A stretch of DNA of 7,001 bases, taken from CAZTZY01 sp964617765 (lineage in GTDB: Bacteria > Pseudomonadota > Gammaproteobacteria > Pseudomonadales > DT-91). Each line of letters begins with the position of its first letter. Positions within the stretch are counted from its first letter, which is position 1. Made by a program: the position numbers and the translations under genes. Shown piece by piece: positions 1 through 6,580 of this stretch. Below the pieces are notes generated by a model that saw nothing but the letters and a program-made list of their open reading frames with translations, was not told the DNA's origin and made no database searches. The DNA lies in contig CAZTZY010000118.1 in assembly GCA_964617765.1 (NCBI GenBank), positions 1 to 7,001 on the forward strand, given 5' to 3'.

Positions 1-53
1 ACCCCTTTTACTATCCGTGTTGAGTTATGCACTTCGCGGTTGAATCCGCCCAT
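1..53 (-). CDS. N-terminus of an unrecognised protein (partial, runs off the left edge)
   Basis: Seventeen full codons are visible from an ATG at 53-51 on the minus strand, reading MGGFNREVHNSTRIVKG and continuing past base 1 with no stop. The support is a well-placed AAGGAG ribosome binding site at 67-62, 8 nt before the ATG. The gene lies on the same strand as, and 122 bp after, the sigma/DUF3106 fusion gene, so it could be the distal gene of that operon or have its own promoter in the AT-rich spacer. The visible residues are polar with no hydrophobic run, so there is no sign of a signal peptide. I do not recognise the family and give no function. The start is fairly safe; the identity is unknown. 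Confidence 0.55.
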   Translation of the reverse strand, partial: MGGFNREVHNSTRIVKG

Positions 54-61
54 TACTAAAT

Positions 62-67
62 CTCCTT
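62..67 (-). promoter_or_regulatory. Ribosome binding site for the left-edge gene
   Basis: The minus strand reads AAGGAG here, followed by 8 nt and then ATG. This near-perfect Shine-Dalgarno sequence is the main reason for calling the short partial frame at 53-1 a real gene. The rest of the spacer (68-175) is very AT-rich. I see no hairpin followed by a T-run that would end transcription after the upstream gene, and no convincing -35/-10 pair, although TAAAAT-like hexamers are present. Confidence 0.6.
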
Positions 68-175
68 AAATTAAAATAAACGACCTGGATTTTAGCTTTA
101 AATCAAGCAATTTTAAAATAGCGTAGATTATTAAATTTGAAAATAAAGGCACGCATGAAATGATACCCTCTGTAA

Positions 176-1381
176 TTATTCAACAGTTTTACGGGCATCA
201 TCCATCAATATCCTGACACTCTCCAACTTATCCTGTGCTGCACCCTCCCACTGTGAGCGCAAAGCTTGTTGTTTTGCCAGTGAAAGCTGGCTAAAAGATG
301 CATATGAATTGCGCAACACTTGCTGGAAATCAGTTTTGAAACGATTAAAAACTGCAAATCGATTGCGTAATAAAGCTTTACGCCCAATGGATAAATCATT
401 CCATTGTGCAAATCGTTGCCGGGCTTTTTCCTTATCCAATTCAGAAAGATTTGACCATGAATATTCCGAATTTACTGGAGAGGTTTCAAGTGTTGCAATG
501 TCAATGTCTTGCAAACTTAACCACGCATAAAATTCAATATTGTCTAACAATTCCTCACTTTCTTGCCATACCTGGGCATGGTTACCTGTCAAGCTTTCAG
601 CTGAAAAAAAATCGGCTTTTGCCTCGGAAGGTTTGGGTAGCTGTAACCACCAGAATACAAAAAGACACAGTGCCATCAACCCGGTAGCTACCACCCATTT
701 AAGGATAGGCTTTGCCTGTTTTTGTTTCAGGGCTTGCAAACGAATATGGCGTAATTGGTATTGCTGAACATACGATATATCAGCGGCTGATTCTTCCATC
801 GCAGCTATAATCATTGTATTCAAACCAGTCTCATTTTCCTTATTAAAGGCTTGCAATGCTTCTTGTAGACCCATCATTGCGCTTGCCAACCGATTGCTAA
901 TAATAAGCGGGGCTTCCGACAGCATGTGTGCCACTTGCTCGGCACTAAAACCCTGCCACTCGCACAATAAAAAAGCCTGCTGTTGCGGCAAGGGTAAATG
1001 GCCTAACACAGCAATTAAAGTTTTATTAAATTCAGCTCTTTCTGCGGCTGCAGCAGAACGGATACTTTTATCAGTGGGATCAATATCCTGCAAACATACC
1101 ACTTCATTACGAAGATTAAACCAGCGATTGACCGGATTTTCCCTCCGTTCAAAATCAGTAATAATGGAATACAAGGTTTTATAAAAAAGGAACAACCATT
1201 GGTTGTAAGGCTTATGACTGTGCTTTTTAACCCAACGCTTCACAGCAAGCTCAACAATATCCATGGCATCTACAGTATTTTTTGTAGCCAATTCAGCAGT
1301 ACGAAATGCTTCCGCCTCAATATTGATCAAGAAATCATCAATTAACTGTATGCCTTCACTATTTTTTAAGGTTTTATTCAT
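176..1381 (-). CDS. Membrane-anchored ECF sigma-factor-like protein fused to DUF3619-like and DUF3106-like modules
   Basis: The protein has 401 residues from the ATG at 1381; a TTG one codon upstream is also possible. Residues about 15-90 look like sigma-70 region 2 (DAMDIVELAVKRW, then NQWLFLFYKTLYSIITDFERR). Residues about 118-180 look like region 4 (GHLPLPQQQAFLLCEWQGFS, then an HTH-like stretch ending NRLASAMMGLQEAL). One transmembrane helix lies at about 229-247 (WVVATGLMALCLFVFWW). The stretch ELLDNIEFYAWLSLQD near 277-292 resembles the end of DUF3619 proteins. Residues about 309-385 are rich in W, L, Q and R with the repeated W..LS pattern of DUF3106. In other proteobacteria I recall these as three adjacent genes, so this looks like a natural fusion. 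The inferred topology is a cytoplasmic sigma part and a periplasmic DUF3106 part. The start overlaps the Nudix stop by 8 nt, implying translational coupling. Intact sigma activity is not proven: region 4 is recognisable but divergent. Confidence 0.75.
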   Translation of the reverse strand: MNKTLKNSEGIQLIDDFLINIEAEAFRTAELATKNTVDAMDIVELAVKRWVKKHSHKPYNQWLFLFYKTLYSIITDFERRENPVNRWFNLRNEVVCLQDIDPTDKSIRSAAAAERAEFNKTLIAVLGHLPLPQQQAFLLCEWQGFSAEQVAHMLSEAPLIISNRLASAMMGLQEALQAFNKENETGLNTMIIAAMEESAADISYVQQYQLRHIRLQALKQKQAKPILKWVVATGLMALCLFVFWWLQLPKPSEAKADFFSAESLTGNHAQVWQESEELLDNIEFYAWLSLQDIDIATLETSPVNSEYSWSNLSELDKEKARQRFAQWNDLSIGRKALLRNRFAVFNRFKTDFQQVLRNSYASFSQLSLAKQQALRSQWEGAAQDKLESVRILMDDARKTVE

Positions 1382-1958
1382 CAACTTTATTTTTTTCCAG
1401 TGAAATCCAAACCATTAACAGTGCAGATACACTGATAGCATCAGTAATCTTGCCTTCCTTTACCCATTGCACCGCTTCCTCCAAAGGTATTTTTTTTACC
1501 GTAATATCTTCAGAAGCTTCGAGCTCCATACTACCCTGTTGTAGCTCCTCTGCCAAAAATACCAGGCCACATTCATCAGTAATTGAATTGGAAGTATGTA
1601 ATTTCTGGATTTGCTGCCATTTTTGCGCCCGCAAACCGGTTTCTTCCGCCAATTCCCGCTGCGCAGCATTAATGGGCAATTCTCCCGCCGGGCATCCGCC
1701 CATGGGAATCTCCCAGGAATATTCATTCAGGGTATAACGGTATTGGCCCACCAGCCAGGTGTTGCCCTCATTATCAAGCGGAACTATGCCTATCGCCGTA
1801 CCTTTAAAATGCACACGACCGTAAATTCCCCTGGTATTTCCGGGAGTTATGACATCCTCATGGAATACCTGGATCCACGGATTCTCATAGCGGCTTTCGC
1901 TGGTCAGGCGTTGCCAGGGGCCAATATGCTCAGGTACTTCCGGTGCTTTTACCGACAT
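1374..1958 (-). CDS. Nudix hydrolase (ADP-ribose pyrophosphatase-like)
   Basis: This 194-residue protein carries a complete Nudix box at residues 87-109, matching G-x5-E-x7-REUxEExGU: G87, E93, R101-E102-L103, E105-E106, G108-L109. The acidic residues bind the divalent metal that cleaves a nucleoside diphosphate linked to another moiety. The length, the preceding QYRYTLNEYSWEIPMGG segment and the LEEAVQWVKEGKITDAISVSAL tail resemble the ADP-ribose/NDP-sugar pyrophosphatase branch, but the substrate cannot be fixed by eye. The GGCPAGE form of the box is slightly unusual; PAGG is more common there. No signal peptide or membrane segment is seen, so it is cytoplasmic. It is the first gene of a minus-strand pair, its stop lying inside the start of the sigma-fusion gene. 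The start ATG has only a weak GGAA ribosome binding site. Confidence 0.9.
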   Translation of the reverse strand: MSVKAPEVPEHIGPWQRLTSESRYENPWIQVFHEDVITPGNTRGIYGRVHFKGTAIGIVPLDNEGNTWLVGQYRYTLNEYSWEIPMGGCPAGELPINAAQRELAEETGLRAQKWQQIQKLHTSNSITDECGLVFLAEELQQGSMELEASEDITVKKIPLEEAVQWVKEGKITDAISVSALLMVWISLEKNKVDE

Positions 1959-2079
1959 GGGAGTTCCGCTTTTTTAAAAAGATTGCCCAAGTATAGCCAA
2001 TTCCCCCCGGAAATTTATGCCAATTTATGCTAGAGTGCGTGCCTTAAATTTTAGTCGTTCGTTTCATTGGGGAGAAACC
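1959..2079. promoter_or_regulatory. Divergent intergenic region between the Nudix gene and gcvP
   Basis: This 121-bp spacer must hold control signals for both directions. On the minus strand a TATACT hexamer (1995-1990) is a reasonable -10 for the Nudix gene, but no good -35 lies 16-18 bp upstream. On the plus strand TATGCT (2026-2031) is a possible -10 for gcvP, again with a poor -35. A 9-bp direct repeat AATTTATGC occurs at 2012-2020 and 2022-2030, a 10-bp period that could be a regulator site or chance. No glycine-riboswitch-like aptamer structure is evident. Confidence 0.4.
2069..2074 (+). promoter_or_regulatory. Ribosome binding site that fixes the gcvP start
   Basis: GGGGAG followed by AAACC places the start at the ATG at 2080. 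The reading frame is open back to an ATG at 2017. That would add 21 residues with no family resemblance and no ribosome binding site, and it overlaps the likely promoter. Starting at 2080 gives MSSITQ and 955 residues, close to the usual length of the family. Confidence 0.85.
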
Positions 2080-4947
2080 ATGTCATCCATTACACAACTG
2101 ATAAACCACGAAGAGTTTATTGCCCGTCATATCGGCCCATCAGCAGCACAAATCGACAGCATGCTGAAAACCGTTGGGGCTACCAGCCTTGATGACCTCA
2201 CCCAACAAACCGTTCCCGCCAGCATCCTCAAAACCAATGCCCTGAACCTGAAGCCGGCACAATCCGAAGCCGAATCGCTGGCTCGCCTGAAAGCCCTCGC
2301 CAGCCAGAACATTGTTAATAAAAGTTATATCGGCATGGGTTATTACCCTAACCACACCCCCAGCGTTATTTTGCGCAACGTGCTCGAAAATCCGGGCTGG
2401 TACACTGCGTATACCCCTTACCAGCCGGAAATTTCGCAAGGCCGTCTTGAAGCCCTGCTGAACTTCCAGCAAATGGTGCTCGATTTAACCCAAATGGAAA
2501 TGGCCAATGCCTCTTTGCTCGATGAAGGTACTGCTGCCGCCGAAGCCATGGCCATGAGCCAGCGCGTGGTTAAAAAGAACAAAAGCCTGAGCTATTTTGT
2601 TGACCAGCATTGCCACCCACAAACCATCGCCGTGGTAAAAACCCGCGCCCGCCATTTTGGTTTTGAGATTATCGTCGGCGACGCTTTTACCGAACTGGCT
2701 AATGCCGATGTGTTTGGTGTGTTAGTGCAATACCCGAACACCCTTGGAGAAATACGCGATTTAACCGACCTGATCAACACTGCCCACAACAACCATGCCA
2801 TCGCCACCGTGGCTACCGACCTGTTAGCCCTGTGCAGCATTAAAGCGCCAGGTGAAATGGGCGCCGACATCGTGCTCGGCAACAGCCAGCGTTTTGGCGT
2901 GCCGATGGGTTTTGGCGGTCCACATGCCGCATTTTTTGCCACCAATGAAGAATACAAACGTTCATTGCCTGGCCGCATCATCGGCGTATCGCAAGACAGC
3001 CAGGGCAACCAGGCCTATCGCATGGCCTTGCAAACACGCGAACAACACATCCGCCGCGAAAAAGCCACCAGCAACATCTGTACCTCACAAGCCCTGTTAG
3101 CGATTATGGCCAGCTCGTATGCTGTATATCACGGCCCGGAAGGCCTGAAGCGCATCGCTGACCGCGTAGCTACCTTTACCGCATTGCTAGCTGAAGGTTT
3201 GGCGGTTGCCGGTTTTAACAATGCCAATCACCATGCCTTTGATACCTTGCTGATCAACACCGGCGATAAAACTGGTGCCATCTACCAGCGCGCATTAGCT
3301 GCAGGCGTCAACTTGCGCCACGTTAATGACAAGCAGCTCGGCATCAGCGTAAATGAAACAACCACGTTGGCCGACCTCAGCGAACTGCTGGCGATCTTCA
3401 ATGAAGGTACATCCATCGACATCAACAACATTATGGCCAACAGCCTGATTCCAGCCAACCTGCACCGTACCAGCGCCTATTTAACGCATCCGGTATTCAA
3501 TCGCTACCACAGCGAAACCGAGATGATGCGTTACCTGAAACGTCTGGAGACCAAGGATATCGCACTGAACCAGGCGATGATTCCACTCGGCTCCTGCACC
3601 ATGAAGCTGAATGCCGCCACTGAAATGTTGCCGGTCAGCTGGCCAGAATTTGCCAACATGCATCCCTTTGCACCGAAAGAGCAAACGCAGGGTTATCAGG
3701 CCATGCTAACCGAACTACAGGAAATGTTAGTTGCCTGTACCGGTTACGATGCCATCTCGCTACAACCCAATGCCGGCTCACAAGGTGAATATGCAGGCTT
3801 GCTGGCCATCAAGGCCTATCAGGAAAGCCTTGGCCAGGGCCAACGCAATATCTGTTTGATCCCCAGCTCTGCCCACGGCACCAACCCTGCCAGTGCGGCG
3901 ATGGCGACCATGGAAGTAGTCATTGTAAAATGTGACAGTTTAGGCAACGTCGACATTCCCGACCTGAAAGAAAAAGTGACGCAATACCGCGAACAGATTG
4001 CCTGCATCATGATCACCTATCCATCCACACACGGTGTTTTTGAAGAAGGCATTAAAGATATCTGTGCCATCGTGCATGAAGCCGGCGGCCAGGTATATGT
4101 CGATGGCGCTAACATGAATGCACTGGTGGGCATTGCCGCTCCCGGTGAATTTGGTGCCGATGTATCACACCTTAACCTGCACAAGACGTTCGCCATTCCT
4201 CATGGCGGTGGCGGCCCGGGCATGGGGCCTATCGGCGTGAAAATACACCTGGCACCTTTTTTACCGGCTGACCCATTAAGCACCGGCAACACCGATGTAG
4301 TGTCTTCCGCTGAATTTGGCAGCGCCAGCATCCTCACCATTTCCTGGGCCTATATCAACATGATGGGCCCCTACGGCATGCGCAAGGCCACACAAGTTGC
4401 CATATTGAATGCGAACTATATCGCCCAGCGTTTAAAAAGCGTTTACCCGGTGTTATATACCGGCCGGAATGATCGTGTCGCACACGAATGTATTATCGAC
4501 ATACGTCCACTGAAAGAAATCACCGGCATCAGCGAGGAAGACATCGCCAAACGCCTGATGGATTACGGTTTCCATGGCCCCACCATGTCATTCCCGGTGA
4601 CTGGCACACTGATGGTAGAGCCCACCGAAAGCGAATCCAAATTCGAACTCGATCGATTCTGCGACAGTATGATTGCGATTCACCAGGAAATGATCAAGGT
4701 GCAATCCGGCGAATGGAGCATAGATGATAACCCGTTGGTCAACGCGCCACACACCCACAAGGTGATTTGTGCCAACGAATGGAAACACGCCTACAGTCGT
4801 GAAGAAGCTGCGTTTCCGTTAGAAGCATTACGTGACAACAAATACTGGCCCACCGTCAGCCGCATCGACAACGTGTATGGCGACAGGAATTTGTTCTGTG
4901 CCTGCCCAGCGATTGAAAGCTACGAAAAGTTATCTAATATCCCTTAA
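2080..4947 (+). CDS. gcvP: Glycine dehydrogenase (decarboxylating), P-protein of the glycine cleavage system
   Basis: The P-protein decarboxylates glycine with pyridoxal phosphate and passes the aminomethyl group to the lipoyl arm of GcvH; with GcvT and the L-protein this yields CO2, ammonia and methylene-tetrahydrofolate. The 955 residues are near the E. coli length of 957. The N-terminal half has the hallmark run GMGYY...LENPGWYTAYTPYQPEISQGR...ASLLDEGTAAAEAM. The C-terminal half has MIPLGSCTMK (500-509), SAHGTNPASA (from about 597), VDGANMNAL (674-682, D675 likely pairing with the PLP ring nitrogen) and NLHKTFAIPHGGGGPGMGP, with K702 as the Schiff-base lysine. All key motifs are intact. 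It is cytoplasmic. No gcvT or gcvH is adjacent, so its partners must be encoded elsewhere or outside the window. It is more GC-rich than the genes on either side. No terminator is visible after the stop. Confidence 0.98.
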   Translation: MSSITQLINHEEFIARHIGPSAAQIDSMLKTVGATSLDDLTQQTVPASILKTNALNLKPAQSEAESLARLKALASQNIVNKSYIGMGYYPNHTPSVILRNVLENPGWYTAYTPYQPEISQGRLEALLNFQQMVLDLTQMEMANASLLDEGTAAAEAMAMSQRVVKKNKSLSYFVDQHCHPQTIAVVKTRARHFGFEIIVGDAFTELANADVFGVLVQYPNTLGEIRDLTDLINTAHNNHAIATVATDLLALCSIKAPGEMGADIVLGNSQRFGVPMGFGGPHAAFFATNEEYKRSLPGRIIGVSQDSQGNQAYRMALQTREQHIRREKATSNICTSQALLAIMASSYAVYHGPEGLKRIADRVATFTALLAEGLAVAGFNNANHHAFDTLLINTGDKTGAIYQRALAAGVNLRHVNDKQLGISVNETTTLADLSELLAIFNEGTSIDINNIMANSLIPANLHRTSAYLTHPVFNRYHSETEMMRYLKRLETKDIALNQAMIPLGSCTMKLNAATEMLPVSWPEFANMHPFAPKEQTQGYQAMLTELQEMLVACTGYDAISLQPNAGSQGEYAGLLAIKAYQESLGQGQRNICLIPSSAHGTNPASAAMATMEVVIVKCDSLGNVDIPDLKEKVTQYREQIACIMITYPSTHGVFEEGIKDICAIVHEAGGQVYVDGANMNALVGIAAPGEFGADVSHLNLHKTFAIPHGGGGPGMGPIGVKIHLAPFLPADPLSTGNTDVVSSAEFGSASILTISWAYINMMGPYGMRKATQVAILNANYIAQRLKSVYPVLYTGRNDRVAHECIIDIRPLKEITGISEEDIAKRLMDYGFHGPTMSFPVTGTLMVEPTESESKFELDRFCDSMIAIHQEMIKVQSGEWSIDDNPLVNAPHTHKVICANEWKHAYSREEAAFPLEALRDNKYWPTVSRIDNVYGDRNLFCACPAIESYEKLSNIP

Positions 4948-4980
4948 AATCAAGGACGTAATATAAATCTACCATCTTTT

Positions 4981-6105
4981 TTGTTTAAAAATACGTTTTT
5001 TCCTGTATTTTTGCTTGGTGCATTATTTGCCTGTAGTAGTGATAACAACGATGGTGTGGGTGCAGGCAAGGGAATATTTATAGCAGTAGATACTGGCAGG
5101 AAGCACACATGTGCTTTATTAACAGACAATACAGTGCAATGCTGGGGAGATAACACTTATGGTCAATTAGGGGATGGATCTACCAAAAATAGCCTTACGC
5201 GGGTTCCTGTTGGGGAAATATATAATGCAGTCGCAGTGAGTGCAGGTGATCGGCATTCTTGTGCATTACTAACAGATTTAACAATAAAGTGCTGGGGATC
5301 TGGTCAATTGGGAAATGGATCCACGACTAATAGTGGGGCTCCAGTATCTGTCTCTGGTATCAATTCAGCTGTGGCCGTTAGTGCAGGTAATAATTATAGT
5401 TGCGCTGTATTATCTTCAGGATTTATACAATGTTGGGGCGATAATTATTCTGGTCGATTAGGGAATAACTCAACAATAAATAGCACTGTGCCAGTTGATG
5501 TGAGCAATATTAACACTGCGATAGCAGTGAGTACAGGATGGTTTCATGCATGCGCAGTATTAGCTGATGGTACAGTACAATGCTGGGGCGATAACGGTTA
5601 TGGCCAGCTTGGCAATAACACATTGGTAGATAGCTCTATTCCCGTCACAGTTGATGGTATAAGTACAGCTGTGGCAGTAAGCACTTCAAGGTTTCATACT
5701 TGCTCACTATTATCTGATGGGACAATAAAATGCTGGGGCGTAAACGATTATGGTCAATTAGGCAATAATTCAATCATTGATAGCCTTATACCTGTCACGG
5801 TAGGTGGTATAAGTACAGCGGTCTCAATAAGCGCAGGAAGCACTCATTCTAATGCCGTGTTGTCCGATGGCAGCGTGCAAACTTGGGGGTTTTATTACTG
5901 GGATACGTGGGATTCAGATACGATTATTGAAAATCATGTACCTGTACCCATTAAAGGTATTAAGACAGCAGTTACAGTAAGTGCTGATAATTCTAGCTGT
6001 ACTTTGTTGTCGAGTGGCATAGTGAAATGCTGGGGATATAATTTTGACGGACAACTTGGGAATAACTCAACCAAAAGTACCCCATTTCCTGTGACTGTAT
6101 GGTAG
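4981..6105 (+). CDS. Predicted outer-membrane lipoprotein with seven RCC1 (beta-propeller) repeats
   Basis: From a TTG at 4981 the 374-residue product starts with a short signal peptide (MFKNTFFPVFLLGALFA) ending in lipobox LFAC, with the lipidated Cys at 18. Ser at +2 favours the outer membrane. Residues about 32-373 hold seven repeats of roughly 50 residues, each with the pattern A-V-S-A-G-x2-H-x-C-x9-C-W-G...GQLGNNST...PV.V.GI, typical of RCC1/ATS1-like propellers; seven repeats make a full propeller. Cys pairs lie at 44/54, 94/104, 141/151, 191/201, 241/251 and 340/350, probably intrablade disulfides formed in the periplasm. Blade 2 is shortened by three residues, and blade 6 lacks both cysteines and has an altered WDTWDSD loop. 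The binding partner is unknown. The gene is more AT-rich than gcvP, which starts no closer family than a shared strand; 33 nt separate it from the gcvP stop, so cotranscription is possible. The start is uncertain: AAGGA at 4952-4956 would suit an ATA at 4963 better than the TTG. Confidence 0.85.
   Translation: MFKNTFFPVFLLGALFACSSDNNDGVGAGKGIFIAVDTGRKHTCALLTDNTVQCWGDNTYGQLGDGSTKNSLTRVPVGEIYNAVAVSAGDRHSCALLTDLTIKCWGSGQLGNGSTTNSGAPVSVSGINSAVAVSAGNNYSCAVLSSGFIQCWGDNYSGRLGNNSTINSTVPVDVSNINTAIAVSTGWFHACAVLADGTVQCWGDNGYGQLGNNTLVDSSIPVTVDGISTAVAVSTSRFHTCSLLSDGTIKCWGVNDYGQLGNNSIIDSLIPVTVGGISTAVSISAGSTHSNAVLSDGSVQTWGFYYWDTWDSDTIIENHVPVPIKGIKTAVTVSADNSSCTLLSSGIVKCWGYNFDGQLGNNSTKSTPFPVTVW
5074..6099 (+). 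repeat. Seven tandem RCC1-repeat units, about 150 bp each
   Basis: The first cysteine position (or its replacement) of successive blades falls at residues 44, 94, 141, 191, 241, 291 and 340, a period of 47-50 codons. Blades 4, 5 and 6 are closest at the DNA level; for example GGTATAAGTACAGC recurs exactly at the joins of blades 4/5 and 5/6. That suggests internal duplication with later divergence. It is a coding repeat, not a mobile one. Confidence 0.85.
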
Positions 6106-6139
6106 CAAACTAAAGATGCTAGTTAGAGTAGCGTTTGCT
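6104..6139 (+). other. Imperfect hairpin immediately after the lipoprotein gene
   Basis: AGCAAAC (6104-6110, starting inside the TAG stop) pairs with GTTTGCT (6133-6139). An inner GCTA/TAGC stem (6118-6121 with 6129-6132) is separated from the outer stem by a 7-nt one-sided bulge. No T-run follows, so it is a poor intrinsic terminator but could slow 3' decay or act with Rho. Confidence 0.35.
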
Positions 6140-6211
6140 TAAGTGATATCGTAAATATCCTAATATAGTAGCTGTTTTTAAGGAGTTACTACATAAGGCA
6201 TTAAATCTATA

Positions 6212-6244
6212 TTGATAGTAATAAAACCGGGAATCCACTATCAA
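6212..6244. repeat. 8-bp perfect inverted repeat
   Basis: TTGATAGT (6212-6219) and ACTATCAA (6237-6244) are exact reverse complements around a 17-nt loop containing ACCGGG. There is no following T-run on either strand. It may be an operator-like site or a chance pairing in AT-rich DNA. Confidence 0.35.
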
Positions 6245-6276
6245 CAAGACATTTAGACATGATGTATCAGCATATT

Positions 6277-6310
6277 ATCAACACTAAAAAAACAAAAAAG
6301 TTGATGTTTT
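6277..6310 (+). terminator. Weak terminator-like hairpin
   Basis: ATCAAC (6277-6282) pairs with GTTGAT (6300-6305) around a 17-nt A-rich loop and is followed by GTTTTT. The stem is short and AT-rich, so termination would be inefficient. It is the only hairpin-plus-T-run after the gcvP/lipoprotein pair and before the hicA remnant. Confidence 0.25.
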
Positions 6311-6361
6311 TCAGCTTATATCACCAATAGACCAAACCCAATTTTAAATTTCCGACCACAC

Positions 6362-6413
6362 TTGAATTATATAACCCCAGAGTAATACTAAATAAAAGCC
6401 ATGCGCAAAGGAG
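6362..6413 (+). promoter_or_regulatory. Possible promoter and strong ribosome binding site of the hicA remnant
   Basis: AAAGGAG (6407-6413) sits 4 nt before the ATG at 6418 and is one of the best Shine-Dalgarno matches in the window. Upstream, TTGAAT (6362-6367) and AATACT (6384-6389), 16 bp apart, form a weak -35/-10 candidate. The ribosome binding site is clear. The promoter is tentative. Confidence 0.45.
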
Positions 6414-6441
6414 TGCCATGTTGAACAACAAAAAATTGCTA

Positions 6442-6553
6442 AGGAACCTCTGAATAACTGTCATTTCGAACGCAGTGAGAAATCTAACTACTTGAACTAA
6501 AAAGATTCTTCACTGCGTTCAGAATGACAAAAGGGAGTAATTCAGGGGTTCCC
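6442..6553. mobile_element. 112-bp palindromic MITE-like element with TA target duplication
   Basis: The left arm (6442-6485) and right arm (6503-6553) are near reverse complements: AGGAACCTCTGAAT against ATTCAGGGGTTCCC at the tips, and an inner GTCATT..GAACGCAGTGA..AATCT arm with its complement. A 17-nt loop lies at 6486-6502. The right arm has 7 extra nt (AAAAGGG) between the tip and inner parts. TA flanks both ends (6440-6441 and 6554-6555). Removing the element plus one TA restores the hicA reading frame, which fixes its boundaries independently of the repeat pairing. It encodes no protein, so mobilisation must have been in trans. A TA (or CTA) target would fit an IS630/Tc1-like or IS5-like transposase, but that is inference. 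Confidence 0.8.
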
Positions 6554-6580
6554 TAAAAATTCTGGATGATAATTGTTGGC

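Larger units (their letters stand above)
6106..6417. other. AT-rich spacer without a recognisable gene
   Basis: About 310 bp lie between the lipoprotein stop and the hicA remnant. The spacer holds several small inverted repeats: 6104-6139, 6212-6244 and 6277-6305. The motif TATCAACA recurs at 6239-6246 and, with one change, near 6276. A 23-codon frame (6259-6330) has no ribosome binding site and is not called. I found no HicB-like or other protein remnant in any plus-strand frame. Confidence 0.5.

Noticed and set aside
109..156. Short minus-strand frame MRAFIFKF in the spacer before the left-edge gene
   Set aside because: It is seventeen codons long with only a distant GAGGG upstream and no sign of an attenuator, so it is more likely chance.
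2017..2079. N-terminal extension of gcvP from an ATG at 2017
   Set aside because: It has no ribosome binding site and no family resemblance, and it overlaps the probable promoter. The ATG at 2080 has GGGGAG at the right distance and gives the usual protein length.
1959..2079. Glycine riboswitch upstream of gcvP
   Set aside because: The 121-bp spacer lacks room and the paired aptamer-like stems; no conserved aptamer core was recognisable by eye.
2592..3008. Long open frames antisense to gcvP
   Set aside because: They lie wholly inside the intact gcvP gene, have no ribosome binding sites and read as low-meaning shadows of its codon bias.
6259..6330. 23-codon frame starting MMYQH in the spacer
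   Set aside because: It has no ribosome binding site, a lysine-rich chance composition in poly-A DNA, and overlaps a hairpin.
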